Origin: Tyto alba
Taxonomy: Eukaryota > Chordata > Aves > Strigiformes > Tytonidae
Assembly (NCBI RefSeq): GCF_018691265.1
Contig: NW_024881283.1
Coordinates: forward strand, 8,551,731-8,615,730
DNA: 64,000 nt
Direction of reading: 5' to 3'
This document shows positions 11,660 through 28,900 of this stretch, in pieces (the stretch's first letter is position 1; every line of letters begins with the position of its first letter). The notes beneath the pieces are model-generated. The model searched no databases. It saw only the letters and a list, made by a program, of their open reading frames with translations, and had not been told where the DNA came from. Position numbers and translations under genes: made by a program.

Positions 11660-14600
11660 GCACGGCAGGACCCCGCAGAGCGATGGGCACCCAGCCTGGA
11701 CTGGAGCCTCGCCAGCACCCACGGGTGCATCCAGACCTGGTAGGGCTCCAGCATCCCTCCTAAAATGCCTCGGGGACTGCGGAGCTGCTGCCGGGGGGCG
11801 GGGGCGCGGGGCGCGGGGCTGAGCCCTGGTGCTGCCAGCCCTACCCCGGGGGACAATGCCACGCCATGGTGGCATGGGAAATGCCACTGACTCCATCAGG
11901 CACAGAGTGTTTTGGGGCACCCCGTGCCCTGTGCCTCAGAACAGTGGGGACAACCACAGTGGAAAATGTGGCAGCAGCCATTTGAGGAGGAAAAAAAGGA
12001 GGTGAAGACAAGAGCTGATGTGTTGCGTTTTTGATTTTTGTTTGGTTTGTTTTTTTTTTTTTTTTTTTCCTGTTTTTGCATGCACCCAGGCACCTGCCTG
12101 AACCTCCAGATGTGGCTCCTGGCCCTTCGTTGTGGGGGACATGGGGGTGGCAAGGGGGACTGCATTGCCATCACCCCTTCCCCAGCCACTCCCCAGGGAT
12201 CTGGCTCACAGGGTGGGTGGCTTCTCACCAGTTTCAGCTGCAGGACAGTGGGACAGTGCCGTGCCAGAGAGACAGTGTCTCTGCTTCGGGGACCTGGTTG
12301 CCAGCGTCTCCCTGAATGCCCCTGGAAGCGAGTGGGTGCTGGGGCTGGAGCGCTGCATGAAAACACTCTTCACCAAACCAGCTGTGAATGGGGGGGGGGG
12401 TTGTTTTTGAGGCTTGAGGCCAGGAGGTGCTGGGGGCCGTGCTTGGGGTTTGGCAGCCCCCACGCCCCCATCCTGCCCCATCTTCGACCCCCAGTAGCGC
12501 TGTGCTGAGAGCAGGAGGGATCCTTGGGTTAGTGCCAGCCGGGGCTGGCAACGTTGTCCTTACTAGAGGGGTTTGCTTTTGGCTTTTTCCCTTCCTCTAT
12601 TAACACCAAACCCTTTTTACAAAAGAAGTTGCCGCTTGAGGACGTGATTTTTCACAGAACTTTTTTGCAAGCACTGCCAAGGAAGCTATGGGATGACCCA
12701 GGGATAATTTTGGGGGCTGCTTCTCCTTCCCTGGGTAGCAGCAGGACACGGGGAGAGCCCAATGTGCACCCTGAGGCTGCGGCACGCCCCGGAGCCTGGC
12801 AGTGCTCCCCACCGCCCCTTCCCTGGGGCACCCCCGGCGTTGGCAAGCACAATGAGAAGGGGGCTGCGTGGCTTCCCCTGGGAAATATCCTTGCCAGGGT
12901 GGATGCTGTGTCTGGTGCTGCCTCTGCGGTGCCCCTCAAGCTGCTGCAGGCCCCCCCCCTCCCCGACACAGATGGGCTTCCTGCCCGTGCCTCCGCAGAG
13001 CAGCCGGCAGGTACCTGTGGCTTCATGTTTGATCGTAAAAGCCAAGACAATAGTGTTGTGGTTGCTCTGCTCTGAGCTGTCTCTAAAAACACAGGGCTGG
13101 CAGCCTGGCTGGGGCACAGTGCGTCTCCCCTTGGCTTCAGCCCCCATCACCGTGGCTCTCGGGGCTCCAGGGTCTGGGGTGACCTGGTAATGATGGTCAA
13201 AGTGGGGGGTGTGGGGTGCAGGATGAGTCCTGCAACCTGTGCGGGGTCTGACGGGGTCAGGGGCAGCTGGTGCACGGCACCATCAGCCTGCCTGGAGGGG
13301 GGACAGCACAGGGGACTGGGGGGCTCAGCTAGCCAGGACTGCCCGGGCAGTGGGTGACAATCCCCTGCTCATCGCTGGCCCCTCGCTGCACATCTCCCAG
13401 CCCACGGGACCCTGCTCCCCCACTGACTGAGGGGCTCAGCACCCCCTTGTCCACCCAGTCCCTGGGGCTCGGTAGCTGGGGACATGCAGAGCAGGGACCC
13501 TCCGTGCCGGGCATGGCAGGAAGCCATCGGGGTTTGTCACTAGCTCTTGCGGTTGTGCGCGAGCTGTGAACCAGCTTCTCTAGAGTTTGCTCATGAGGCA
13601 GGAAACCAGGGCAGGAGGTGAGCAAGAGCAGGCGGTGGGGAGCGCGCGCCCGCATGCGGGGGGCTCGGCTCTGCTCCCCAAAGGGTCGCCGCTCTCCTGC
13701 CGGGGATGGAGAGGACGTGAGCGGGGACGGCACCTTCACTCTTGCTGCCGGGCCATGGGAGTCTGAGAGCCGCTGGTCCTCGCCTCGCTGCCAACAGGTA
13801 ACGGGGGCCTGGGGGGTGAGAGAGGGTTTGCGCCCTCCAGATGGGAGCTGGGGACCACCCGGGTGCCTGCGGAGGGTGTGTGGGGGGGTCCCGTTGCACT
13901 CTTTGAGGTTGCCCCTCAGAGGGATGGAAATGGGGGTTTGGGCTCGTCGCTGCCGAGGGACGTGAGTGCTGGTGTCTGGGTGAGGGATGGGGGGAGCAGG
14001 GCTGTGCTCCCCATTCCTCTGCGGCCTCCCAGTTGGGGTGAAAGCCGCTGTCCTGATGCCCTCTGCCTGCCTGGGGGGCCTGCCCAGGGTGGGAGCACCG
14101 ACCCCCTCGCAGGGCTCTTCCCAAGCCCCCATTTCCAGGGCAAAGTGGAAGTTTTGTCCCCAGGACCAGGCTCTTGCCCACCCAGCTGTGAGCAAGAGAA
14201 GCTTAGGGACAGACAACAGCTTAGTTCCAGCCTATTGGGGTCCACTGCCCAGTTTGGGGGGGTTCAGACACTGAGATATGCCTGGCTTTGGTGCTGTCTC
14301 AGTGCAAACACCTCCCCACTGTGATGGCAGTTTTGGGGACATCGTCCTTCACGTCTCTGCGAGACTGTGCGAGTGCAGGGCCGAACGTCTAGCTGGGTCA
14401 CAGCTGGCTCGGGGATATTGGGGACACCCCAGTGAGCCTCGAAGATCATCAGGGATGGGGTCAGCCCAGCCTTCAGCCTTCCTCACGCCCGCCCGCGCCT
14501 GTGAACAATCCAACCGGACCTGGCCAAAGAAGCGTGTGCGGAAGGGCCGGCACGGGGCAGCTCCTCTGGCAAGAGCTGGGGGGGGGGGTCCAGACACGCT

Positions 14601-16918
14601 CCTGAGCAAAGTCAAGGAGAAACACATACATGGATGTGCAAGGACGCGCGTGCACATCCATGCACACACGCAGACACCTCCCTGGGGACATGGCGAAGGC
14701 ATGGGGCAGAGGCGCCTACACATCCCTCCCAGGCAGCCTTCGCACGAGAAATTCGGTTGCACAGATGCAGTCACAAAACCTGACTTCAAACGCCCCGATT
14801 CACCGGCGTGGCCCTCGCGCTGTGCAGGTGAAACGGCTGCTTGGTGGAAATTACGCTGTGGCTTGAGTACATAAGAAAAAAAGGCACAATAGCAGCACCT
14901 CCCTCCCCACCCTGACTTTGTGCAGGAAGGAAAAAACACCTCCTGGCACCGTTCGCCTTTGGTAAAGGCATTTGAAGGGTTGCAGGCAGGTCTGGGAGAG
15001 CGGGGGCTTCTCCTGCACGGGGCCGGGGTTGTGCTTGGGGCTGGGTATCAGCTTTTCTGCTGCCTGAGCATCGCTGGAGCCTTGTCTGTTCCTGAGGTGT
15101 GGCCGAAGCCCTTTTCGGGTGCCAAATTGTGTTCCCAAATAGGTGTCACCAGAAGCTGAAGGTGCCAGTTTGTTTTTTTTTTTTTAGCATTTGAGTTCCC
15201 AAAGCAGCAAGGCACGGCGTGGTGGGGGTTCGCTTGTCTGCCCTCTCCTCCCCAGAATTGCCCATCATCATCTGCTCCCACCGGCCGCCGTGGCTGTGGG
15301 CACCCCGAGACAGCACCGTGGGGATGGCCCCCGTGTCCTTGCCGTGGGTACCAAAACAGCCATGCTGACCCCATCCCAAGGGAGGGGGGATCCTGGACTT
15401 CAAAACCAGCCCTGACAGCGCAGGCTGGGGGGGTTCCGGCCGTCAGGATCTGATGGTGGGGGCTGGTGGCACCCCGGGGACCCTGCACCCTCCCTGGAGA
15501 CCCCCTGCGAGGCTCTTCCCCAAGTCCCCAGCTGCCCATGGGGACACGCACTCCAGTGAACCCCCCACTGCTGTTGCCCTCCTTGGCAGCACGGAGAGAG
15601 GTGGATTTAAGTGTGCGCTTGCGAAAACACAGCCGTGCAATGGCTCCCAGTAGGAAACCAAGGAGAAAACAGTGCTGGCAGTGCCATCGGCCAGCAGCTC
15701 CCAGCAAAGCAGCTCCCGGGGCTCAGCCGGCATACTGAGGACGGGGACCCTCGCAGCTGCAGCGCCTTGCTGCCAGATAAGAGCTCCCACTCGGCGTTTG
15801 CAAAAGCGGTCGCTGATTTTGGGTGCTGGGGACAGAGACACCTGGGCTGGCTCTCAGCGGCGCGGGGCTCCCAGCCCTGCCGTTGGCACCCGTGGCTGCG
15901 GAAACCACGCCGGGGCCCCCAAGGAGCCCCCAAAGCTGCTGGGCAGAGCCTGGGGAAGAAGGTTTGGGGGCCAGGTCTTGGTGGAGCTAAATCCCAGCGG
16001 TGTAGGCGTGGGGGATTCTGCAGAAGAGTTTTTTCCAAGGCAGTGGGCCGCCATTTCCACATGATGCACTGCCGGGGTTCCGGGCTTTGTGCCACGCTCA
16101 GCTTTCATGGGAAGGCCTGGGTGGTTTGCAGAGCCCACGCCATGCTCGTGGCATCGCTGCCAGGCTGCCCTGGCGCCCACGCCGCGGTGCTGGGGACTGC
16201 CCCACGCCGGCTTGGTGTCACCGTGACTGGTGCTTGAGGTCGGGGGGTTCTTGACGTCTCAGGGTGAGATGCTGAAGATGAGGGGTCCCCCGAGGAAGGA
16301 TGGGGGTTTGAAGGACAACCCCCCCATGCAAGAGAAACAGGAGCACACCGACGGGGTCGTGGGGGGAGGCTAATGAGAGCCTCGGGGGAGAAGGAAATCA
16401 GAGGTGATGCAGTGTGGGGGAGGGAGTGCTCACATCCACCTCTGAACCCCAGGGGCAGCTTTTAGGGCCGGGGAGGTGCCTGGTGCAGCCAAACCTCACA
16501 CTGCAGGGCCATGCAAGGACGTATTAATTGTTAATGGGATATTCATGATTAGATGGTTATTCTAGATGGAGAACACAGGGATCAGCCCGAGGGCTGCAGG
16601 GTGGGAAGGAGCTGGTGAAGGAGGCAACGTCAGGCTGTGCTGGTGGGAAAGGGGAGCCTCAGGCTGGGGACTAATTGCCTTCAGTGTTTTTAATTAACAA
16701 AGCCAGAACAAAATTAGGAGGAAATATGGCTGGTGACAGAGAGTCAGGGGATGCCCCCGGTTCAGCTGAGGACCTGGGGAGTGTACAGGATGGGCCATGC
16801 GATGTGGGAAGCCAGACTGACGGACACAGGGATGGGGATGCGCTGGAGCGGGAGGAGGGGTAAGGCTGGGGCCAGGGGTGCGAAGGCTTCCCCCACCACC
16901 TCTCACCCCCCCCTGCAG
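11660..16918. other. FAM167B 3' region and LCK upstream region, no further gene seen
   Basis: Five kilobases of GC-rich DNA with scattered homopolymers (T20 at about 12050-12069, G10 near 12390) and no convincing ORF. I found no clear polyadenylation signal for FAM167B. A perfect 12-bp inverted repeat lies at 14629-14662. At 16513-16575 there is an AT-rich island with homeodomain-type ATTA motifs, and at about 16688 TTTTAATTAACAAAG. The untranslated first exon(s) and promoter of LCK must be in or before this region but cannot be placed. Confidence 0.5.
14629..14662. repeat. Perfect inverted repeat, 12-bp arms and 10-base loop
   Basis: Arms CATGGATGTGCA (14629-14640) and its exact reverse complement (14651-14662) flank a 10-base GC-rich loop. 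It lies inside a stretch rich in alternating purine-pyrimidine CA/TG steps. Confidence 0.85.
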
Positions 16919-16923
16919 CCACC

Positions 16924-16927
<4 letters not shown>
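16919..16927 (+). promoter_or_regulatory. LCK: Start of first coding exon of LCK: splice acceptor directly before the Kozak ATG
   Basis: A C-rich tract ending CCCTGCAG (to 16918) is followed by CCACCATGG, an optimal Kozak start at 16924. The coding exon thus begins about five bases before the ATG, meaning that at least one upstream untranslated exon exists, as in mammalian LCK, whose alternative promoters splice to a common exon 2. Confidence 0.75.
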
Positions 16928-21781
<4,854 letters not shown>

Positions 21782-22299
21782 GGACCCCAGCAGCGGCTGG
21801 GGGCACCCTTGCGTTGGGGTGCCTGGGGGTGCTCCCCCCCTTGCCCCAGCTCCTCGCAAGACTCCGTAGACATCGCCTCGGGGCCTTGGCGAACGCTGCC
21901 TGAGCCTCAGCAGTAAAGATCTGAAGCGCTTCAAATCTTTGGGAGCAGCGGATTTCACCCTCCCCCCCCGCAGAAGGCGATGGATGGCCGAAGCCAAGTG
22001 ACTCCAAAGAGTGGAGGGCTGGGGGGTGGGTGTGTGTGTGTGGGGGGGCTGTGTGGGGCCCAGTGGGTGCCCACCACGCTGTCCCTGGGTGCAAATCCAG
22101 CCGCCAGCCCCACACGAAGCTGCTCAGGGGCCGCGCCAGCCCCCTCACCCTCCTCTGCCAGGGCCTCGCCTCCTCCTTCACCCCCAGGGACAGCCGGGAC
22201 CCCCCAACAAGCAATGGCCGCCGCAGCCCCCGGCTGTGGGGTGCTCTTTCTCCCCCCCCATGGTGTTTGCAGGCTCTCGCCGTCGCGTTTTGGGGGGGG

Positions 22300-22305
22300 A
22301 ATAAA
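22300..22305 (+). terminator. LCK: LCK polyadenylation signal (AATAAA)
   Basis: AATAAA lies 519 bases after the LCK stop codon and is followed by a T-rich GGCTTTTTG. The 3'UTR would be 21782 to about 22325, leaving only about 0.6-0.7 kb to the HDAC1 start codon. Confidence 0.75.
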
Positions 22306-22639
22306 GGCTTTTTGCACCGGCGGCGGCCACAGGGCCTCGCTGAGGGTCAAGCTGATGGGTCAAGCGGGGTGATGCCCTCAGGGGATGGACCCTGCTCACA
22401 CCAACCCCACCCAGGGGTGCTGCTGGGGGGTCCGAGGCCCCTCTCACACCGAGCCCGGCTGTGTGACCCCCGACACGACCCCGCTCTCACTCATCGCGGG
22501 TGGGACAAGCCGGGGTCTGGGCGCTGCTGGAGGTCTCCACCGTGTCCCCCCGCCCCCGGGATGGTTCAGCACCACCTGGCGTTTCCCCCCCACACCCCCA
22601 CCTCCGCGAATGGTTCCGCCCCGCCCACCTGGACCCTTC

Positions 22640-22989
22640 TCCTCGTTTGCCCCCCCCTCCCCCTCGCGCGCCCCAGCGATGGTGCAGCCCGAGCGGCCCC
22701 GCCCCCCGCAGCCGTGGTGGTACAACCCAGACACCCCGCCGCTCCGCCTAGCCTGCTAGCTCCCCCGCGCCCGCTCTCTCCCGCCGCCGCGATTTTCTAT
22801 TGGTCGGCGGGCGGGAGGGGGCGGAGAGCCCCTCCCCGATAGGCTGGGGGCCGCGCGGGGGGGCGGGGCAGGTGGGGCGGTGGGGCCCGGGCCCCGGGGC
22901 GGGCCGGGCCGGGCCGGGTTGGGTTGGGTTGGGTTGGGTTGCGTTGCGCGGGGTGGCGGTAGGGTCTGTCGCTGTGGGGAGGCAGGAAA
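22640..22989 (+). promoter_or_regulatory. HDAC1: HDAC1 CpG-rich promoter and 5'UTR
   Basis: Very GC- and CpG-rich DNA directly before the HDAC1 start. An inverted CCAAT box (TATTGGTCGG, ATTGG at 22799-22803) and several GC boxes (GGGGCGG at about 22860-22880) are visible, no TATA box. The segment ends with a (GGGCC)(GGGTT) tandem repeat and GGAAAATGGCG at the start codon. This is the expected housekeeping-type promoter; the exact transcription start is not visible. Confidence 0.65.
22901..22940 (+). repeat. (GGGCC)3(GGGTT)5 tandem repeat upstream of HDAC1 start
   Basis: Three GGGCC units run directly into five perfect GGGTT units, then degenerate into GCGTTGCG. It lies 50-90 bases before the ATG, so it is probably in the 5'UTR or core promoter. 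Confidence 0.9.
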
Positions 22990-25900
22990 ATGGCGCTGAC
23001 GCAGGGGACCAAGCGGAAAGTCTGCTACTACTACGACGGTGAGGGGCTGTGGGGCACCGACGGGGGCGGTCACGGGGATCGCTGGGGCGGGGGAGGACCT
23101 GGGAGGGGGGTACCGGGGAGGGGGGAGGGGAGGCGGTACTGGCGGGGGAGGGGGGTTTGAGGAGGGTAAGGGGAGGCACTGGAAGGGGTTAACGGGGTCT
23201 GCGCTGTGGCGGGGTGATGAGGGTCACTGGAGTGGGGGGGTGGCTGGGGGAGGGTAATGAGGGGTCATTGGGGGACGTGGGGGCTGGGGGCTGCTCTGTG
23301 GTGGGGGCTGAGGGTAGTTGGGGGTCACTGGGAAATGTGGTGAGGCTGGGGGCTGCCCTGAGGGTGGTGAGAGGGGTAATGGGGGTCAGTGAAGGTCCTG
23401 GGGGGGCTGGAGGGACTGAGGGACAAGGGAGGACTGGGGGCTGCACCGGGGGGCAGGGAGCAATGGGGACACGGGGATCAGGCTGTGGGTGGGTGCAGGA
23501 TTATGTGGGGACTGCAGTAGGGCTGGAGGGATATTGGAGGGCGTAGGAAGGATATGGGGGAGCACTGGAGGGGAGAAAGGGAAGAGTGGGGGGAAAGATG
23601 GGGGAGTGGTACTGGAGGGAGATGGAGGGTAGAATAGGATGGGGAGATATGGAGAGCTAGGGACTTTGGAGGTGGGGAAGGGTTGTGAAGGGTCCAGGAT
23701 GGGAAGAGGGTCACGAGGCTGAGAGAGGCTTTGGGAGCCATGCTGAGATGTTGAAGAAGATTTCTGGGAGGATGGGGAGCAGTCGGGGAGGTGCTGGGGG
23801 ACAGGATGGATTGCAGGGAGATAAAGCCTCCTTGAGCCATGTTGGGAGGAAGAGGCACTCCTGAAGCTCCCGTCTGGGTCAGTGGCGTTGCTGTCAAGCA
23901 AGGGACAAACCCGAAGGTGTTAGGAGCCAGACTGACTGCATGGTTGTTTGTAGGGAGTTCCTGTGTCTAGGAGCATTGTTTAGTTCTGGCTCTGATCTTG
24001 GCTGAATTGTAGACTGCCTTTCTTTTCTTTTTCTGTTACGAGGTTGGGGAAGCACAGCTTTGGGGCTATATAATCATCCCATTGGGATAGGGAAGTAACG
24101 GGGTGTTAGAGCTGGCCAGATCCCAAGCAGAGTATCTTGTGTGTCTTCTCTGCTTCTACCCCATAGTCTGTGAGAGAAATCACAGTCACGTCACCTCTGT
24201 GTGTTCACAACTGCCTCCCCTTTGGAGGGGCAACTCACTGCCTTCGTGATGTGCACCAAGTTTTTTAATAGACTCATTAAAACCTCATTTTTAACAGCGT
24301 CTGTGATCACTCTCTGTGAAAGGTGTTGTGCAATTCTCTGTTTCATCGCGGTTTTTAGTCTGTGAAATCAAATAAAAACTTTTTTTTGCTACTTTTTCCC
24401 GATGAGTGGATGTGCTCAGTGTTCAAGCAGTAAAGTGGGCTCTTTTAAATTGCTGTATGTGTCAGGCGTATAGTGAGGGCTTTTATTTCACTAGAAAAGT
24501 AAATCTAAGCAGTAGGTTTGCAGCCTGTAATGACAGTCCTGCGGGGTCTCTGACTCAGCCGGTGTCTTCGGGAGGGCAGGGCGAGGAGGAGTCTGGATTA
24601 GAGCTCTGGGTGCAGCGAAACTGAGCCTGATTTCACCACACAACTGATCTCTGTGCAACACCCATCATATCAAAATCCAAGGGGGTGGCTGGAGCTCTGG
24701 GCCCTAAAATGCCAGGTTTAAACTTAAAGTGCTTGTGGGAAGTGCCAAAATGCCATACGTCTGCACGCAACCTGGATGTTGGAAAAAATGGTCTCTGTGT
24801 CCAAAGTTATCCCTGTCCTTGGAAAACAACATGTTCAGAAAGACGCTTGTCAGTTTGTGAACAGGCTATAATCTTTAAAGGCACGTGATGTCTTAAATAG
24901 GAAATAACCAGTCAGTTTGTTTGAAAATACTAAGCAGAGGTGCTATCCTTCTAGTCTTTATTGCATGGTAACTACGTGAAGTTAGAGTTATACACTCTTG
25001 TCTGTAGCTGCCCTCACTAATTTAGTCCGTGGTGAGGTTTCAGTGCCTTATTCCACTGCTTTTACGAGCGGCTGTCAAACATCCACAGTGTGTCTTAGGG
25101 TGAAAGTGTGCTTTTATTGTCAGGGAAGGCATAATCTGCAGTTGTGGGAGGCCAGTTTGTTAGGGTCTTTCATTTTCCATGCAGGGAGGTTAGAGCAGCT
25201 CAATCTAGTGCAGTAATTCCCTGAGGGGATGTCCCTGGGTGCTGTTTCAGATGGTGTTCGGGTCTCTTCCTTGAGCCACACATTTCAGATGATGGGAGAG
25301 TATCCTGTGCTGGAGAAGGAACCTGAGCTGCAGGGAATGGTCTAAGTGGGATGCAGAGGTTTGGGAAAAGGTAATTGGGTTTTGTAAGGGTCCTTCATGG
25401 AAATCCAGAGTGGTGCTGTGGGTGTGTGTGGGGGTTTGAACTTGAACAGTAACTTCTCCTTTATTAGCTCCCCATGTAGGGCTTGCTTAACCCTACCAGA
25501 CAGGAAGAGGTATCTGTTAAGTTCACTCACTTATTCTGCACTGACGTCCACGAGCAGACAAGCTCATCTGCTGTTCTGCAGGACTCGTGGTGGGATGTGT
25601 TTAGCAGATTGAACATGAACAGGCTCTGGAAGTCAGGGTTTGCCCAGGGCATTTCACTGACAGCCTGAGGTGAAGATGGTGATGATGATTTTTCCAAGCT
25701 TTGTGTAGTTCTGTGCTTGTATTTTCTAGGTAGGGTCTTAAGCATCTCTTACTGAGTTCCCCAAAGCTTGATTTAACCTGATTCTGCTATAGGGGTAGTT
25801 GTCCCAGTAAAATACCTTTGTGCAAAGAAGACCCCATTTCATTATGGTGCCATGTACAGGTAAACTACAGCAGCAGAATTATTTGGGCGTGGGATTTGCA

Positions 25901-28900
25901 ATGTTTGCATCTAGTTTGACTGAAAATAGAGGCACATCCACAGGGGGAAAAACTACAGCTGCATACTGTGAGGAAGTAGCAGTTTCTCCTGAATGTTAAG
26001 ATTGGTGATGAAATATTAATACTCCCGACTGAGTCACCAGCCAGACTGGATTGCGTCTCCTGCTTCCTAAACTGATCAGGAGTTGTACAACTACATGAAC
26101 AACTTAATCTGGTTTCCCAAGAAAATGAGGCTTGTGCGATGCTGCTGCTGCGTGTGACTGACTGCACATTTCCTGCTCTTGGCAACTTTTGAGTCTGTGC
26201 CTCTCGCAGCCAAATCAGGCAGGAGTCTGAAATCTGAAAGTTAAATTTCTGTAAGTTTAATGAAAATAAGTACCCTGGGAGAGGAGGGGAAAAAAAACCC
26301 AGTTAGCAGTGCCTACCGTGGGAGAGTGCAGTATAAGCTCAGCTTTTGCTAGGGAGGAGAAAATTGCATGGGGAGATGACCTGTGGGATATATTTGCAGG
26401 AAGGTAATTTCATTAACGCCAGTGCCCATAGGATAGCTCGTCAAGTGCATCTGCGGGAGTGTGCGGTTCTCAGGGACTGGGGTTCCTCTGAAGGATTTCA
26501 AGCAATAATAAACTGTGAAAATGATTGAGGGGCTGTAAAACTACAGCTGCTTGTTGACAGAATTAGCTGCTTTCTATGTCATTTCTGTTAGGTAAATAGC
26601 AAGAAACTGAGGCAAAGAGGCTACGTGCTCTGTCTGATGAGTCATGGTCTGAACCGGGATTAAACTGGCAGGTCTCTTGGCATGCGGGTTTCTGCTCAGA
26701 GCACAGTTGCATTTCTCGGTGAAAGCTGTGAGCTCTCATAGTGGACCTGAACTGCCTGGAGAGGACACTGGAGAGCTGTCATATGCTGAGTGAGGACACA
26801 CAGATGTGGTGCCCAAAGCTCCCCTTGCCCAAGGAACCTGGAGCTCCCTCTTCCTAACTTGTGCACTGTGATGTTAGTTGTTCAGACTCTACCTGGATTG
26901 CCTTCCCCAGTACTGTCATTAAAAAATTCCTTGTGTTACCATGCCCTAATTTCCAACTGTCTTACTTGAGTATAGGATAAACTTTTCTGAATCCGTGGAG
27001 ATAACAGTGCAAGGAAGGTGGGAGACCCTATCCCCTGTGAACAGATGCACTGCTGAAGGACAAATAAACTCAGAGATGACCTGGTGGCTCTTGTGGCTCA
27101 GCTGTGACTCTGTTTGCATGAATTCATAGTTTTCTCTGCAGTAACAAAATTCTTTCTGCTCCCAGGTGATGTTGGAAACTACTATTATGGCCAAGGACAT
27201 CCGATGAAACCCCACAGGATCCGGATGACCCACAACCTACTGCTGAACTATGGCCTCTACAGGAAGATGGAGATATATGTAAGTATAGGGCTGTTTGTGA
27301 AAATAAATATATATATATATGAAAGATCTTAGTTTATGTGTCAGGTTTTAATTTTGTTACTTCAGAATTTTAAGTTGTCTGTTGACGAGCCAAAGAGGAA
27401 AGGAAGAAAGAAACAAAACCAAAACGGTTGTGCTGATGCGTTTCTGTTTTCTTCTGATTGCTTGTAGTGGGATGATCTTTGCTTCAGATAAGCTTTGCAG
27501 GCTGGAAAATGGCTTTTCCACCTGTAACTTCAATATTTTCTTTGTCTACATGCATAACACATGGCAGTCTCTGGTAGTGGCATTGTTGCCTTTGAAAATA
27601 AGTTTCTCTTGTTTAATGCTGCTGTTTTGAGTGTTTTGCTGTTCCTGGGAGTAAATCTGAGATTGGAAATGGAAATTAGGGGGAGATATGTGTTTCAAAA
27701 CAAGCCTTGCTCTTTTCTTGTCCTTGCAGCGCCCTCACAAGGCAAATGCAGAAGAAATGACCAAGTACCACAGCGATGACTACATAAAATTTCTGAGATC
27801 TATTCGCCCAGATAACATGTCAGAGTACAGCAAGCAGATGCAAAGATGTAAGCTATTACTATAGTGCTGTAGTTCCTGCCCATGCTAAAATTTGTGGTTC
27901 TGGGTATCATAGGCCAGCTTTTGAGGTTTGTGATAAAAAAAGTAGGAGGAATCATGGGAAACTGTCTTTCTCCTGATTATTTTATTTTATTTTATTTTAT
28001 TTTATTTTATTTTATTTTATTTTATTTTATTTTATTTTATTTTATTTTATTTTATTTTATTTTATTTTATTTTATTTTATTTTATTTTATTTTATTATTT
28101 TTCTGGTAAATCAAGCACTTGAAAAATGGGTCCCTCTCTCAAGCCAATATGCCAAAGGAGCTGAGGAAAACCCTTTGACCTGTCTGTCTTTTATTGATCT
28201 TGTGTTTTGATTGAAACTTCTAAATTGCCTTCCTGGTTCAGAGATGACTGAACTACTCCACTTATGAGCTGCATGTATTTTGTGTTGTTGCTTATTGAGG
28301 TGGGAAAGGGTTATGTAATTTAAAACAAACAAAACCACCTCCAATTCATCAATTATGTCCAAAATGTGCAGTAATTCTGAAGGGTTTTCAGGGCAATGGC
28401 AGTTTGGAAGTGGGGGAGACTTGCGATGCATACTTGTCCACTTTGTGCTAGAATGATTTATTTTGTGAGCTAATCTCTTGATCTAACCTCTCCAGTCCAT
28501 GCAATAGGTCTTTAATAGTGACTTTAATTTTACAGAAACCCTTTTTTGGTCTCTCTGCTAGTCTGAGCTGATGTTCTTTGGCAATGACTGTGGCAAACTA
28601 GATTTCTAGCAAGCATAAACAAACAGTGGGGAAGGCTCAGGGTTCATTTAAACAGTATTTTGGTCTTGGACATTGCAGTCCTCAAGAGCAGAAAGAAGTT
28701 GTTAGCCCATGGGGTTCATTTACATGAAGTGTAATCTCCAATTTAGAAGAAATGTGGGTCTCAAGTCTGAAGTAGAGGCACTTGGAAATCTGGTATGAGC
28801 TGAAGGGCACAGTTATTAAGGCACAAGCACGTAAGATGAAAGGGTAGTATGGTTCACAAGTAATATACATTGAAAGACTTCCTGTATACCTTAATATACC

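Noticed and set aside
13329..14216. A 295-codon minus-strand open frame between FAM167B and LCK
   Set aside because: GC-rich chance frame; Pro/Ser/Arg-rich with no motif, and other frames are equally open.
27882..28109. A small open frame encoding Phe/Tyr/Ile/Leu repeats
   Set aside because: It is a direct translation of the (TTTTA)n microsatellite in an HDAC1 intron.
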